Assembly: GCA_903825315.1 (NCBI GenBank)
Contig: CAIKAD010000001.1
Coordinates: 463,401 to 527,400, forward strand
Direction of reading: 5' to 3'
DNA: 64,000 bases
DNA from: an uncultured Candidatus Peregrinibacteria bacterium
GTDB taxonomy: Bacteria > Patescibacteriota > Gracilibacteria > Peribacterales > Peribacteraceae
The notes beneath the pieces are model-generated. The model saw nothing but the letters and a program-made list of their open reading frames with translations, had not been told where the DNA came from and did not search any database. Below are positions 17,257 through 26,080 of this stretch, piece after piece (position 1 is the stretch's first letter; every line of letters starts with the position of its first letter). The translations under genes were made by a program, and so were the position numbers.

Positions 17257-18804
17257 ATGCATCTCATGAAAAAGAGCCGCATTGTTCTCCTGTGTCTGAC
17301 AGCGGTGATGCTTTTTGCGGGAATCGTGAGTTACCGGGATTACGGCATTTCCTGGGATGAGCCCAACATGTTCAACGTTGGACAGTATGCATACAACGCC
17401 GTATTTAACGGACAACCCTGGGCAACGGACCAGGGACAACGCTACTACGGGACGACGGTAGAGCTTGCCCTCCATGCCATTCAGGTAATGACCGGACTCA
17501 CCGACCCTGCGGATATTTTTGCCCAGCGCCATTTCTTTACCTACCTCATTTTCGTATTTGGTGTTTTGGTGTTCTTCTTCCTCGTGAAGCATGTGTTTGA
17601 AAGTGAGACGCTTGGCGTAGTGGGATCTTTAATGCTGTTTCTGTCTCCCGTGATATTCGGGCATGCATTCTTTAATAGCCGTGACGTTCCCAATCTCGTC
17701 TTCTTCACGCTGTGTATGTATACGCTCATACGGCTGTTAGAAGAACGTTCACTTACTTGGGTATTGCTCCACGCGGCTGCGACGGCACTTCTCCTGAGTA
17801 CGCGCATAACGGGTCTTATGCTCGTGGGGATGACCGGATTATTTCTGTTTCTAGATCTTTTGTTAGAATGGAGATCGGAAGGTACGATTTGGAAGACATC
17901 ATTCCTCGGAATCGTTTACCTGGTACTCGCAGCACTCGGAACCATTGCACTGTGGCCATTTCTCTGGGAGAACCCCGTCAGTCACTTTCTCGAGGCGTAT
18001 CGATGGAGTACGCAGCTACCCCCAGGAGGTTTCTACATGGGGGCAAAAATGGTGGGTGTGATATGGCACTACATTCCTGTCTGGATCGCTATTACCACGC
18101 CACCGCTCTATACGTTTGCTTTCTTTGTCGGATGCGCGAGCATTGTTACTGTTTTCATGAAGAAGAATATTCGACGTGCATACGTCCAAGTGCGGCTTTG
18201 GCTGCTGGTAGCCGCATGGCTAATTCTTCCCATTGCAGCAGTCGTCGTACTCCAGCAGGGGATTCATGGCGGATACAGGCATGTGTTCTTTGTCTATCCC
18301 GCTTTCCTGCTCTTTGCCGTAGAGGGTTGCCGGGCCGCATATGCTGCCGTCACCTCCTTGAAGAATGAAAAGGTTGCCGTGTACGGTTCCAGGGCGCTTT
18401 GGGGTGTTCTGGTTTTATCCTTCCTGAATACCGCAGCTTGGATGGTTCGCAATCATCCGGAAGAACATCTCTACTTCTCCATTCCCGCACGTCTGGTAGA
18501 AGGGAACTTTGAGCTGGATTACTGGGGTTTGACGTTTCGAAAAGGATTTGACTACGTTCTTTCATCGGATTCGCGTCCACTGGTTTCCATTTATCCTACG
18601 AGCAGTCCCGGTTGGTCCACAATGAATGTACTGACTCCGGAGCAGAGACAGCGTGTCCAGTTGGTCAACGATGTCAACCAAGCCGATTATGTTCTCGATA
18701 ACTACAGGGATCACGATTACACACATACCTTCCAAAAGGATAAAGAAGTGCATGCGGTTACCGTGGACGGCTTGAAGGTGCTCAGTGTCTACAAGATGCG
18801 ATGA
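17257..18804 (+). CDS. GT-C fold glycosyltransferase-like membrane protein (GT39/PMT type)
   Basis: 515 residues with about eleven membrane segments. The first outer loop holds GISWDEPNMFNVGQYA; an acidic pair in this position is typical of GT-C transferases using polyprenyl-phosphate sugars (PMT, ArnT). This suggests transfer of a sugar to protein or lipid outside the membrane; the substrate is unknown. A later loop has PGGFYMGAKMVGVIWHYIP. The start is set by a good Shine-Dalgarno (GGGGAGGG) just upstream of MHLMKKSR, one of few in the window. Follows the tRNA-Ser gene by 52 bases. Confidence 0.8.
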   Translation: MHLMKKSRIVLLCLTAVMLFAGIVSYRDYGISWDEPNMFNVGQYAYNAVFNGQPWATDQGQRYYGTTVELALHAIQVMTGLTDPADIFAQRHFFTYLIFVFGVLVFFFLVKHVFESETLGVVGSLMLFLSPVIFGHAFFNSRDVPNLVFFTLCMYTLIRLLEERSLTWVLLHAAATALLLSTRITGLMLVGMTGLFLFLDLLLEWRSEGTIWKTSFLGIVYLVLAALGTIALWPFLWENPVSHFLEAYRWSTQLPPGGFYMGAKMVGVIWHYIPVWIAITTPPLYTFAFFVGCASIVTVFMKKNIRRAYVQVRLWLLVAAWLILPIAAVVVLQQGIHGGYRHVFFVYPAFLLFAVEGCRAAYAAVTSLKNEKVAVYGSRALWGVLVLSFLNTAAWMVRNHPEEHLYFSIPARLVEGNFELDYWGLTFRKGFDYVLSSDSRPLVSIYPTSSPGWSTMNVLTPEQRQRVQLVNDVNQADYVLDNYRDHDYTHTFQKDKEVHAVTVDGLKVLSVYKMR

Positions 18805-18807
18805 GGC

Positions 18808-21099
18808 TCATCCTTCCAGGATCTTCTTGAGCTTTTCGTCCGCAGGCAGTTTATCCAGAGAAATAGCACGTTTGCGCCACACCTCACGAAGCTGCTTAAG
18901 GTAGACCTTGTCAGCCAGGATACGGTCAATGAACGGCTGGACGCTGTTTCTGAATCTGCTCTGCTTCTGATTGTTCGCAAGCGCGTACAGAACAGTAACA
19001 AGAACATCCTCACCCCCGCACACTTCGGACCGCACTTCGTCTTGAACGGCATTCATGATGCTCTCTACGTCCAGTCCGGCGAGGAACTTAAGATCTTCAG
19101 CCGTTCCGGACGGGAAGTAGTGGTTGACGCCCAAGCGGCGGAGCGACGTGAGGAGCTGGAAATCCGCTATGACATCCGCAACCTGCGATGCGAGGCCCCC
19201 TTCACTGTTATGGTCTTCGACGACGATCAAGTGGATAGTTTCCAGTGCAGCCTGAAGGATTGCAGCAGCATCAAGCGGCCGGATGGTGGAGACGTTGAGG
19301 ACGCGCACCTGGATCTTCTCTTCGGCCAGCAGGCGGTCTGCGGCGGCAATGGCATCGTGGACGGCAATGCCCGTCGCGATGATCGTTGCACGGTCTGTTT
19401 CGTCACCGGCGCCGCGGACAATGTCTGCTTTTCCGTCGAATACGTAGTCTTTTCCATAGATGACTTCGCCTTTGGGCGTTTTGAGCTGTTCGTGACCGGT
19501 ACGCGGAAAGAATGCGTAGACACTCTCCTTGCCCTGTGCGACGAGCTGGAAAGCTTTTTCCGCTGCAGCTGCCGCCTGATTACTGTCCACGGGCATCCAT
19601 ATCTGCGTGTTATCAAAGGGAATGTTGAGGTAGTTGCGATCCTGGTGCGTCTCCCCGTCCTCGCCGACACTCAATCCTGTATGCGTACAGTCATTAAGGA
19701 TCGAACAAGGAAGGTGAGCGGAGTTGATATCGATGAGTCGTGCATTGGCGCGTGCTTCATTAGTACCGAAAGCAGCGAAAGTGTATGTGACGGGTAGGAA
19801 ACCTGATTGGCGGAGTCCGGAAGCGACCATGTACATATTGGCCTCGGCAGCGCCGCAGTTTATAACGCGCTCGGGGAATTCCTTTTCTACTGCATCAAAT
19901 CCTCCTGAGCCTGCCAAGTCTCCGTGCAGGACGATGATGCGGGGATCGGCTTTCATAAGGGCCTTAATATGAACTGCGCCAAAATCCCTCCGTGCGGCGC
20001 CTTTCTTATCCGTTATAGTTCTCTCAATGGCTGGTGGCGGAGAAAGAGGTTCGGAAGCAAGTGGTGCGTTGGCTGCACGCGCAGCGAGACGCACGAGGTG
20101 GCGTTCGTACGTCGCCACAAGTTCGTCGAGGGGTCGGAGCTTCTTAATTTCCTCCTCCGCAGCGCTGTCTTTCATGGGCGCACCATGGAACTCGGCTGAT
20201 CCAGCATTCGCCGCTCTCTCCATCGTTTCCAGGCCGTATCCCATTGTTGTGTAGTAGCAGAGAAAGATGGGGCGACCGCGCCCCACGAGAGCGTCGGCAA
20301 TGTCGAGAGCAGCCTCCACTTGTGCAGGATCATTTCCATTCTGCACCTCAATCACACGCCAGCCCATGGATTGGAATATTGCGGCAAGGTCTGCGGCAGC
20401 AACGTGTGAAGGAACGCCGGAAAGCTGCACGTCGTTTACATCTGCATGGACCATGAGATGGTCCAGCTTTAGCTTGGAAGCCATGCGTGCAGCTTCCAAA
20501 ATCTGTCCTTCCTGCGCATCTCCGTCACCGATCAGGACGTCCGTCACACCGCTCTTCCCGAGCATCTTCCAGCCCAGTGCATGTCCCACGCCGCTGGAGA
20601 GACCTTTTCCGAGAGGGCCGAAACCAAAAGGTATATCGCCGATACCTGCTTCGACATGTCCAGGAAGACCGTTAGGCGTGCGAAAGTTATCGATGATGGA
20701 TTGTGGCGATTTGAGGCGAGCGTCGTTGGTCCCTTTTCCGCCAAGGTACTGGAGGCCGTAAGCAAGGATGGAAAGGTGCCCTGCGCTCATGCGAAGAGCA
20801 GCATCCTGGTGCGGATCGCGGCGTCGCACGATTCCATAGCAGAATGTAAATGCAGACAGCGGACCGCCTGGATGGCCGGACTTGTGTTTGCGTGGTGCTT
20901 CAATTGCCAGCCATTTCATGATGTCATGTGAAACGGCATAGGCTTCCGTCTCATCTGGAAGTAGTTGCTTTGCCTCTTCCGGTCCAACCCAAACGCGCGG
21001 TGCTTCACTTTCCGAAGAAAGGATGCGCTGAAGGGAAAGGGGAACGACGGAAGGTTCTTTACCGAGCAGGTCCTTAGAGCGGGGTCGGGAGCGGGGCAT
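18808..21099 (-). CDS. tkt: Transketolase
   Basis: Thiamine-diphosphate enzyme moving two-carbon units in the pentose phosphate pathway. Residues 55-320 carry the ThDP domain with HKSGHPGGPLSAF, FGPLGKGLSSGVGHALG and the GDGDAQEG...ND motif. The pyrimidine domain (from about 370) has GAAEANMYMVASGLRQSG and THTGLSVGEDGETHQ. The transketolase C-terminal domain begins near 550. 763 residues is longer than the usual 620-670 because of an N-terminal extension and a C-terminal helical tail. With the transaldolase at 23831 it can provide non-oxidative pentose interconversion. TACACT lies about 26 bases upstream of the ATG. Confidence 0.95.
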   Translation of the reverse strand: MPRSRPRSKDLLGKEPSVVPLSLQRILSSESEAPRVWVGPEEAKQLLPDETEAYAVSHDIMKWLAIEAPRKHKSGHPGGPLSAFTFCYGIVRRRDPHQDAALRMSAGHLSILAYGLQYLGGKGTNDARLKSPQSIIDNFRTPNGLPGHVEAGIGDIPFGFGPLGKGLSSGVGHALGWKMLGKSGVTDVLIGDGDAQEGQILEAARMASKLKLDHLMVHADVNDVQLSGVPSHVAAADLAAIFQSMGWRVIEVQNGNDPAQVEAALDIADALVGRGRPIFLCYYTTMGYGLETMERAANAGSAEFHGAPMKDSAAEEEIKKLRPLDELVATYERHLVRLAARAANAPLASEPLSPPPAIERTITDKKGAARRDFGAVHIKALMKADPRIIVLHGDLAGSGGFDAVEKEFPERVINCGAAEANMYMVASGLRQSGFLPVTYTFAAFGTNEARANARLIDINSAHLPCSILNDCTHTGLSVGEDGETHQDRNYLNIPFDNTQIWMPVDSNQAAAAAEKAFQLVAQGKESVYAFFPRTGHEQLKTPKGEVIYGKDYVFDGKADIVRGAGDETDRATIIATGIAVHDAIAAADRLLAEEKIQVRVLNVSTIRPLDAAAILQAALETIHLIVVEDHNSEGGLASQVADVIADFQLLTSLRRLGVNHYFPSGTAEDLKFLAGLDVESIMNAVQDEVRSEVCGGEDVLVTVLYALANNQKQSRFRNSVQPFIDRILADKVYLKQLREVWRKRAISLDKLPADEKLKKILEG

Positions 21100-21314
21100 G
21101 TGCGAGGAAGGATGAGAGTGAAGAAAGTGTATTCTGCGCAGAAAGATGCGTAAAGACAGGTCGTAATTTGATATTTGACTGTTTAGTAATACATTGTATC
21201 AAGATTCCATAAAGATTCTTGATTGATGCCTGTTTACGCATCTGCAAAAAACTGTTTGAACTTTCCAATGCATGAAAGGATCCTGAACAAGTATTCTTCG
21301 AGCCGGATACAGGA

Positions 21315-22094
21315 TCACGGAGTAACCACCAGCATCGTTTTCTTCCCGGTCCGAATCTCTTCCTTCACACCTGCCCAATCATGAATAGCGCTGAGGAGGA
21401 CATGCTTGTCATAGACAAAATTCTGCCCTCGCTTTGTCCCAGGATCGTTCGTGATGAACCTGCCATCGTCATATCCCGTGATCACCAGCATGTGGTACCA
21501 GGGTCCTGTGCCGGAAAAGTAGGGATTGCCCAGTTCTCGTCCTGCAGCGGGAACAATAACAGGAATCCCATCCTGAAGTTGCGCTTCAATGGATTCCACT
21601 GAGACGGGTGCTGATGTTGTATAGGAAAAGCCATAATACTCCTTTGCTATCGTTCCAAGTTGTTCCGCAGTGAGGTCTTCTGCATATCCGTGTTCAAGTT
21701 CCCACGCAATGAGCTTCTGTAGTTCCACTTCTGCGTTCTCTCGGGAGAGAGGCTGCTGTTTCCAATAGTGAGCAACCATAATAAGAGACATTTCTTCACA
21801 TGATTCTTCGTGTAACTGATCCCAATGTGCCTGGGGTGCCTGTGGAGAGAAGGGGACTGTGATGACGAGACTTGATGGCAGCACCGAAGACTTTGAAGAA
21901 GCATCGGAGGTGGCGTGAGATGAAAACGATGACGTGTTTATGGTTATTTGTTTTGATGAGGAGTGCGGACGGGGAATAACCATATCGATTCCCCGAACGT
22001 CTGCGCGATATGCATTTGATGCACACGCTGTAAGCAGTAGTGAAACTACTGCGAAGAAATGCCAATGAATGAGAGACGAACCGTATTTCTTCAC
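21315..22094 (-). CDS. Lipoprotein with C39-like (papain-fold) peptidase domain
   Basis: GTG start, then lipoprotein signal ending LLLTAC (Cys24). After a Ser-rich spacer, residues 90-259 match Peptidase_C39-like domains: HWDQLHEESCEEMSLIM holds the catalytic Cys, GPWYHMLVITGYDD the His, and ITNDPGTKRGQNF the Asp. These membrane-attached proteases or wall enzymes act outside the cell; the substrate is unknown. The frame is open upstream, but TACACT (22106-22101) ends 6 bases before the GTG, which places the transcription start on the start codon. Divergent from the SLH/cupredoxin gene. Confidence 0.85.
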   Translation of the reverse strand: MKKYGSSLIHWHFFAVVSLLLTACASNAYRADVRGIDMVIPRPHSSSKQITINTSSFSSHATSDASSKSSVLPSSLVITVPFSPQAPQAHWDQLHEESCEEMSLIMVAHYWKQQPLSRENAEVELQKLIAWELEHGYAEDLTAEQLGTIAKEYYGFSYTTSAPVSVESIEAQLQDGIPVIVPAAGRELGNPYFSGTGPWYHMLVITGYDDGRFITNDPGTKRGQNFVYDKHVLLSAIHDWAGVKEEIRTGKKTMLVVTP

Positions 22095-22106
22095 ATCATC
22101 AGTGTA
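22095..22106 (-). promoter_or_regulatory. Leaderless promoter of the C39-like lipoprotein
   Basis: Minus strand TACACT, 6 bases, GTG (22094). Predicted +1 is the G of the start codon. Confidence 0.7.
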
Positions 22107-22191
22107 CACATATGGTTCGTATAATTCTTCATGTAATAGAGCATGTACCCGAAGAACTGTACGAGAAACGCCAGCAAACCGTCTACGCATA

Positions 22192-22205
22192 GTTGGTATA
22201 CCAAC
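22192..22205. promoter_or_regulatory. 14-bp perfect palindrome over the -10 of the SLH/cupredoxin gene
   Basis: GTTGGTATACCAAC is its own reverse complement and ends 7 bases before the ATG at 22213. It contains TATACC, a possible -10. It could be a regulator site or simply a symmetric promoter element. Confidence 0.5.
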
Positions 22206-22212
22206 AATTTCT

Positions 22213-23220
22213 ATGTACTTGAATATCCTCTCCTTTGCATCTGCTCTTCTCGTGGTCATCATTCCGTCAGTCTCATTTGCACAGATAGTAGTTACGCTGG
22301 AAGGAAAGCAGATGACCCTGAACGATATCCAGCCCGATGCGTGGTATACGACATACATCCGCGATGCAGTCGCAACGAAAATTGTAAGCGGCTATAGGGA
22401 TACAGATGGTAATCCCATCGGATACTTTGGACCAGGTAATAACATTACACTCGCGGAAACGTTGAAAATTGCCGTACAGGGTGCTGGATACACTGTCTCA
22501 TCGTACAGTGACGTCCCGCTCACAATGTCCGGGCATTGGGCAGATCCCTATCTTAGGGTTTCAACACGCGAAGGTTTTGCGGTATTTCAGAATACACAGA
22601 ACATTGACCGCCCCGCTACGCGAGCGGAAGTAGCAAGCCTCTTTGCTGATGCCTTTGACGTTGCACCTGCAACATCCATCAGCAGCCGCTATACGGACGT
22701 TACGATTGCAACACCGTATGCGCTTTCCATCGAAACACTAAGCCGTGACGGGATTCTCACAGGAGACACTGATGATAATGGAAGGCCTATAGGAAGCTTC
22801 CGTCCGGATGACAACATCAATCGTGCTGAAGTAACCAAGATGGTCATGATCGCGCGCGCAATGTACGGGACGACGCGTCCTGAGTTCTCCTCATCAAGCT
22901 CCTCGATTCAATCGTCATCATCGTCTGCACAGAGTTCCAATTCTTCCATTGCAGCGACCGTCCTGCTTACGGAAACGGGATTCATACCACAGAGTGTAAC
23001 TATCCATTCTGGTGAATCGGTCCAGTTTACAAACGACAGTTCGGGTCTTATGTGGATAGCATCCGATCCACATCCGCTCCACACGGATTATCCGGGATTC
23101 GATTCGCTCAAGTCCCTCACGAAAGGAGAGAGTTATGACTTTACCTTCAATATGCACGGGACGTGGGAATACCACAACCACGTGCATCAATCGGAGAAGG
23201 GAGTAGTCATTGTGGAATAG
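22213..23220 (+). CDS. Surface protein: three SLH domains, serine linker, cupredoxin-like domain
   Basis: 335 residues. The signal peptide ends near VSFAQ. Three SLH modules follow (about 35-85, 95-150, 155-210), with PDAWYTTYIRDAVATKIVSGY and INRAEVTKMVMIA as clear pieces; SLH domains attach proteins to the cell wall. A Ser-rich linker (220-245) leads to a cupredoxin-like beta domain ending GTWEYHNHVHQSEKGVVIVE. The usual copper Cys and Met are replaced (YHN instead of YHC, no Met), so type-1 copper binding is doubtful. Compare the intact CAIHPTM in the protein at 36723. Confidence 0.85.
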   Translation: MYLNILSFASALLVVIIPSVSFAQIVVTLEGKQMTLNDIQPDAWYTTYIRDAVATKIVSGYRDTDGNPIGYFGPGNNITLAETLKIAVQGAGYTVSSYSDVPLTMSGHWADPYLRVSTREGFAVFQNTQNIDRPATRAEVASLFADAFDVAPATSISSRYTDVTIATPYALSIETLSRDGILTGDTDDNGRPIGSFRPDDNINRAEVTKMVMIARAMYGTTRPEFSSSSSSIQSSSSSAQSSNSSIAATVLLTETGFIPQSVTIHSGESVQFTNDSSGLMWIASDPHPLHTDYPGFDSLKSLTKGESYDFTFNMHGTWEYHNHVHQSEKGVVIVE

Positions 23221-23265
23221 AAACGGGACATACCATTGCACTGAGTCTTTTCATATCAGACAGCT

Positions 23266-23285
23266 CTTGCCCAAAAGAGGGCAAG
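23266..23285 (+). terminator. Hairpin after the SLH/cupredoxin gene
   Basis: CTTGCCC-AAAAGA-GGGCAAG, a 7-bp perfect stem 45 bases after the stop. No T-run follows, so termination by this hairpin alone is uncertain. Confidence 0.35.
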
Positions 23286-23322
23286 ACCGTAGCATGCATT
23301 CCTTTAAATTTTATCAATGCAT

Positions 23323-23754
23323 ATGCAACGTTCTTTTGAAGGTGTTGGCGGAGAGGACTATCCCGTCAACGGACTCGATTGTTCGAGACTACGACCCGTG
23401 GGATGGGGTATTGGGAATACCATACTCGATGAGCGATCGCGACAACGGCTGCTCTTCGGGGATGTCATAGCTGAACGGAAAGCAGGTTGTGGAGGAGAAG
23501 AGTACGTCCAGCGTAAAGAGACAAGCGAACACTGCGATGGCAATGTTGTCGTGACCGACGAGCAGTACTACCAGAGTCTTTATGAAGAATTGCTTTCTTC
23601 ATACGATGATCCTCGCGTTGCAGCACTCCTCACAAAAAACACAATGTATGCATTGGCAGATGATGCTATCTGGCCGCAGATCAGTGCTTTCATCGACGCA
23701 ATGTCCCAAAGGGATCAAACGCTATCAGGAATGACCAATTTGCCTCTCTGGTGA
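23323..23754 (+). CDS. Hypothetical soluble protein
   Basis: 143 residues starting MQRSFEGVGGEDYPVNGLD, acidic, with no signal or membrane segment and no recognised domain. The second half (YYQSLYEELLSSYDDPRV...) looks helical. TAAATT lies about 12 bases upstream. An in-frame ATG two codons earlier (23317) is an alternative start. It stands alone between the SLH protein and transaldolase. Confidence 0.55.
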   Translation: MQRSFEGVGGEDYPVNGLDCSRLRPVGWGIGNTILDERSRQRLLFGDVIAERKAGCGGEEYVQRKETSEHCDGNVVVTDEQYYQSLYEELLSSYDDPRVAALLTKNTMYALADDAIWPQISAFIDAMSQRDQTLSGMTNLPLW

Positions 23755-23830
23755 AATTTACATACCAGCTGAGAGCACTGGATGATAAACGGAAAAGACG
23801 GCATACTATTGTCGTACCCCTGCTATTTCT

Positions 23831-24472
23831 ATGAAGCTCTTCCTCGATACCGCCAACGTCGATCAGGTCCGCGAAGTCGCCTCCTGGGGCGTTCTGGATG
23901 GCGTAACTACCAATCCGTCCCTTGTGATGAAGGAAGGGAAAGATTTTAGAGCAACCGTTCTGGCGATGTGTGAGCTTGCTCCGAATGTAAGCGCACAAGT
24001 AACGGCGACAGATGCGGAAGGCATGATCAAGCAAGGCGAGGAGTATTCCTCTTGGCACAAGAACATCGTGGTCAAGGTACCGATGACTACGGAGGGCCTG
24101 AAGGCTGTGAAGCATTTCGCACAGAAGAAGATCCGCACCAACGTCACACTCGTCTTTTCCGTTCCACAAGCCATCCTTGCCGCAAAAGCGGGAGCGTCTA
24201 TCATCAGCCCTTTTATCGGGAGGCTTGATGACGCAGGAGAAGAGGGGATGGCGCTGATAGCGGAGATTATGGAAGTGTGGAGCCATTCCGATTTTAGGAC
24301 CGAAGTACTTGTCGCTTCCACGCGCCACCCGCGGCACATTGTGGATGCCGCAAGAATCGGAGCGCATATCTGCACCATTCCGTACGACGTCTTTGCGAAA
24401 TTGCCCAAGCATCCCTTGACGGATATTGGACTCAAGAAGTTTCAGGATGACTGGAAGAAAGTTGCGGGGTGA
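23831..24472 (+). CDS. Transaldolase / fructose-6-phosphate aldolase family (TalC type)
   Basis: 213-residue single-domain type. MKLFLDTANVDQVRE, GVTTNPSLV, the Schiff-base lysine in NIVVKVPMT (about K86), and FIGRLDDAGEEG are family hallmarks. Transfers dihydroxyacetone units between sugar phosphates; the exact activity (transaldolase or F6P aldolase) cannot be told by eye. With the transketolase at 18808 it completes the non-oxidative pentose phosphate branch. CATACT lies about 25 bases before the ATG. Confidence 0.93.
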   Translation: MKLFLDTANVDQVREVASWGVLDGVTTNPSLVMKEGKDFRATVLAMCELAPNVSAQVTATDAEGMIKQGEEYSSWHKNIVVKVPMTTEGLKAVKHFAQKKIRTNVTLVFSVPQAILAAKAGASIISPFIGRLDDAGEEGMALIAEIMEVWSHSDFRTEVLVASTRHPRHIVDAARIGAHICTIPYDVFAKLPKHPLTDIGLKKFQDDWKKVAG

Positions 24473-24486
24473 TGCAACCTACATGG

Positions 24487-24514
24487 TTGATCCCAAAACA
24501 GGCAGGCGTACCAT
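24487..24514 (+). promoter_or_regulatory. Leaderless promoter of the M23 peptidase gene
   Basis: -35 TTGATC (24487-24492), 16-base spacer, -10 TACCAT (24509-24514), 6 bases, ATG at 24521. Predicted +1 is the A of the start codon. Confidence 0.7.
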
Positions 24515-24520
24515 ACCCGT

Positions 24521-25054
24521 ATGATATTTTGTCCTCTCCCGGGTTCGCCGACAATCACGCAAGGATTCGGCCAGAATCCAGACATGTACAAGCAGTACGG
24601 CTTTGACGGTCATAATGGTTTCGATTTCGGTGTTCCCGAAGGAACTCTAATCTACGCACCGCATGACGGTGTCGCCAAGGTGACAGATGATGGGGCGATC
24701 GGTTACGGACTGTATCTCGTCATCGACGCGCCGACGCGACGGAGCATACTCGCGCACTGTTCGCAGATGCTTGTCTCTGACGGGCAGTCCATATCACAGG
24801 GAGATCCTGTTGCCAGGAGTGGCGCGTCGGGAAACTGCTATGGGGCGCACTTGCATTGGACTTTTAAAATTCTTCAACACGGCCTCGTGCAGAATAAGGA
24901 TAATGGTTATGACGGCGCCATGGACGTGTCGGAATTAACGCGACTCTGGCAGCAGCAGGACCTCAGACGTGACGGCCAATTCACGTCCGAAGCACAGGGA
25001 TACCTCACCCTGAATCTGACGGATAACCAGTGCCTTAAGAGAACAGTGACCTAA
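24521..25054 (+). CDS. M23 family metallopeptidase, compact, no signal peptide
   Basis: LytM-type zinc endopeptidase domain covering most of 177 residues. Zinc and catalytic motifs: GHNGFDFG (H and D), ILAHCSQM and GAHLHWTF (HxH). Such enzymes cut peptide cross-links in peptidoglycan. No signal peptide or membrane segment is visible and the domain begins at once after the start, so export would need another route, or the protein is released by lysis as in phage-type endolysins. Ends three bases before the stop of the convergent ROK gene. Confidence 0.88.
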   Translation: MIFCPLPGSPTITQGFGQNPDMYKQYGFDGHNGFDFGVPEGTLIYAPHDGVAKVTDDGAIGYGLYLVIDAPTRRSILAHCSQMLVSDGQSISQGDPVARSGASGNCYGAHLHWTFKILQHGLVQNKDNGYDGAMDVSELTRLWQQQDLRRDGQFTSEAQGYLTLNLTDNQCLKRTVT

Positions 25055-25057
25055 TGG

Positions 25058-25942
25058 TCACTTCTGTGAAGCGTCCCAGGCAAGCATGGCTGCGCCCATT
25101 GTGGATGCGCCAGCAATTTGCGATAGAGCAAGACGGGGCAATGGAGTTCCTGTAAGGACCCATTGCCGCATTTCTTCTTCAATGGAAGGAAGGAATGCTT
25201 GCAGTGCCTTTCCCATACTTCCACCAAATATGATGGAAGAAGGATTGAGAAGGTGTGTAAGGTTCGTGCAGAGCCAGGCGCATTCCCGAATGATAGCCGG
25301 ATGGATAGACGCACAGGATGTACCCTCTAGAAATTCGTTGGGGTCCGCTGCTTCTGGGCAGCGCTTGCGGAGCGCGGAACCGGAGAGAAATTGTTCTACC
25401 TCGCCACGCTTGTTGTTCGTCTCAAACGGAGGTGAGCCGGGGACAAGAAGCATGTGGCCGATTTCTGCGGCAAATCCTTGTGAGCCGCGGAATATCTTTC
25501 CGTCGATGACAATGCCTCCACCCACGCCGGTCCCCATCGTTATGCCTATAACAACATCGTCGCCTTTTCCGGCCCCCTTGCGCGCTTCGGCAAGTGCAAA
25601 GCAGTTACTGTCGTTCTCCACGGTAACCGGCAAATCAAAACGCTCAGAGCACATGTCGAGTAGCTTATAGCCTTCTCCACCGGGAATGTTGGGCAGCGTT
25701 TGGATAACGCCTTCCGGTTGCTTCACAAGACCGGGTATGCCGAGGCCGATTGCAACAACACCATCCGTCATCCATTCTTCAGATAGACGCAACGTATCTT
25801 CCAACACGGCAGGGAATCCGCGCTGGGCATGCGTAGGGAACTTCTCCCGTTTGATAAGCTTCCATGATCCAGTTTCATACAATGCAACAGCACTCTTCGT
25901 GCCACCAATATCTATGCCGATGGCGCATGGAACAGACAACAT
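25058..25942 (-). CDS. ROK family sugar kinase (glucokinase-like)
   Basis: Phosphorylates a hexose with ATP in the cytosol. The phosphate loop AIGIDIGGTKSAVALYE (about 7-23), the LGIPGLV motif, NDSNCFALAE and GTGVGGGIVIDG are ROK features. The ROK zinc motif (CxCGxxGCxE after GH) is degenerate: the region reads GSPPFETNNKRGEVEQFLSG, with all three cysteines absent though GH is kept. 294 residues. Start chosen at MLSVPCAIGIDIG because an extended -10 (TGC-TACAAT) ends 6 bases upstream. Confidence 0.9.
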   Translation of the reverse strand: MLSVPCAIGIDIGGTKSAVALYETGSWKLIKREKFPTHAQRGFPAVLEDTLRLSEEWMTDGVVAIGLGIPGLVKQPEGVIQTLPNIPGGEGYKLLDMCSERFDLPVTVENDSNCFALAEARKGAGKGDDVVIGITMGTGVGGGIVIDGKIFRGSQGFAAEIGHMLLVPGSPPFETNNKRGEVEQFLSGSALRKRCPEAADPNEFLEGTSCASIHPAIIRECAWLCTNLTHLLNPSSIIFGGSMGKALQAFLPSIEEEMRQWVLTGTPLPRLALSQIAGASTMGAAMLAWDASQK

Positions 25943-25957
25943 TACACAATTGTAGCA
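25943..25957 (-). promoter_or_regulatory. Extended -10, leaderless promoter of the ROK kinase
   Basis: Minus strand TGC-TACAAT, 6 bases, ATG (25942). One of the clearest leaderless promoters in the window. Confidence 0.78.
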
Positions 25958-26080
25958 TGTGTACAGATTGATAGAGAAAAGTTGCCGAAAGAGAACTACT
26001 GGATAAAACATAAAACATAGCGTATGCTAAACATCTTCCTTCGAAACCCCTGAGAGCGATACCTTCCCTCCGCCTGGAGT

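Noticed and set aside
23210..23543. Short frames on both strands (86 and 61 codons) between the SLH protein and transaldolase
   Set aside because: They overlap the better frame at 23323-23754 and show no start signals or domains.
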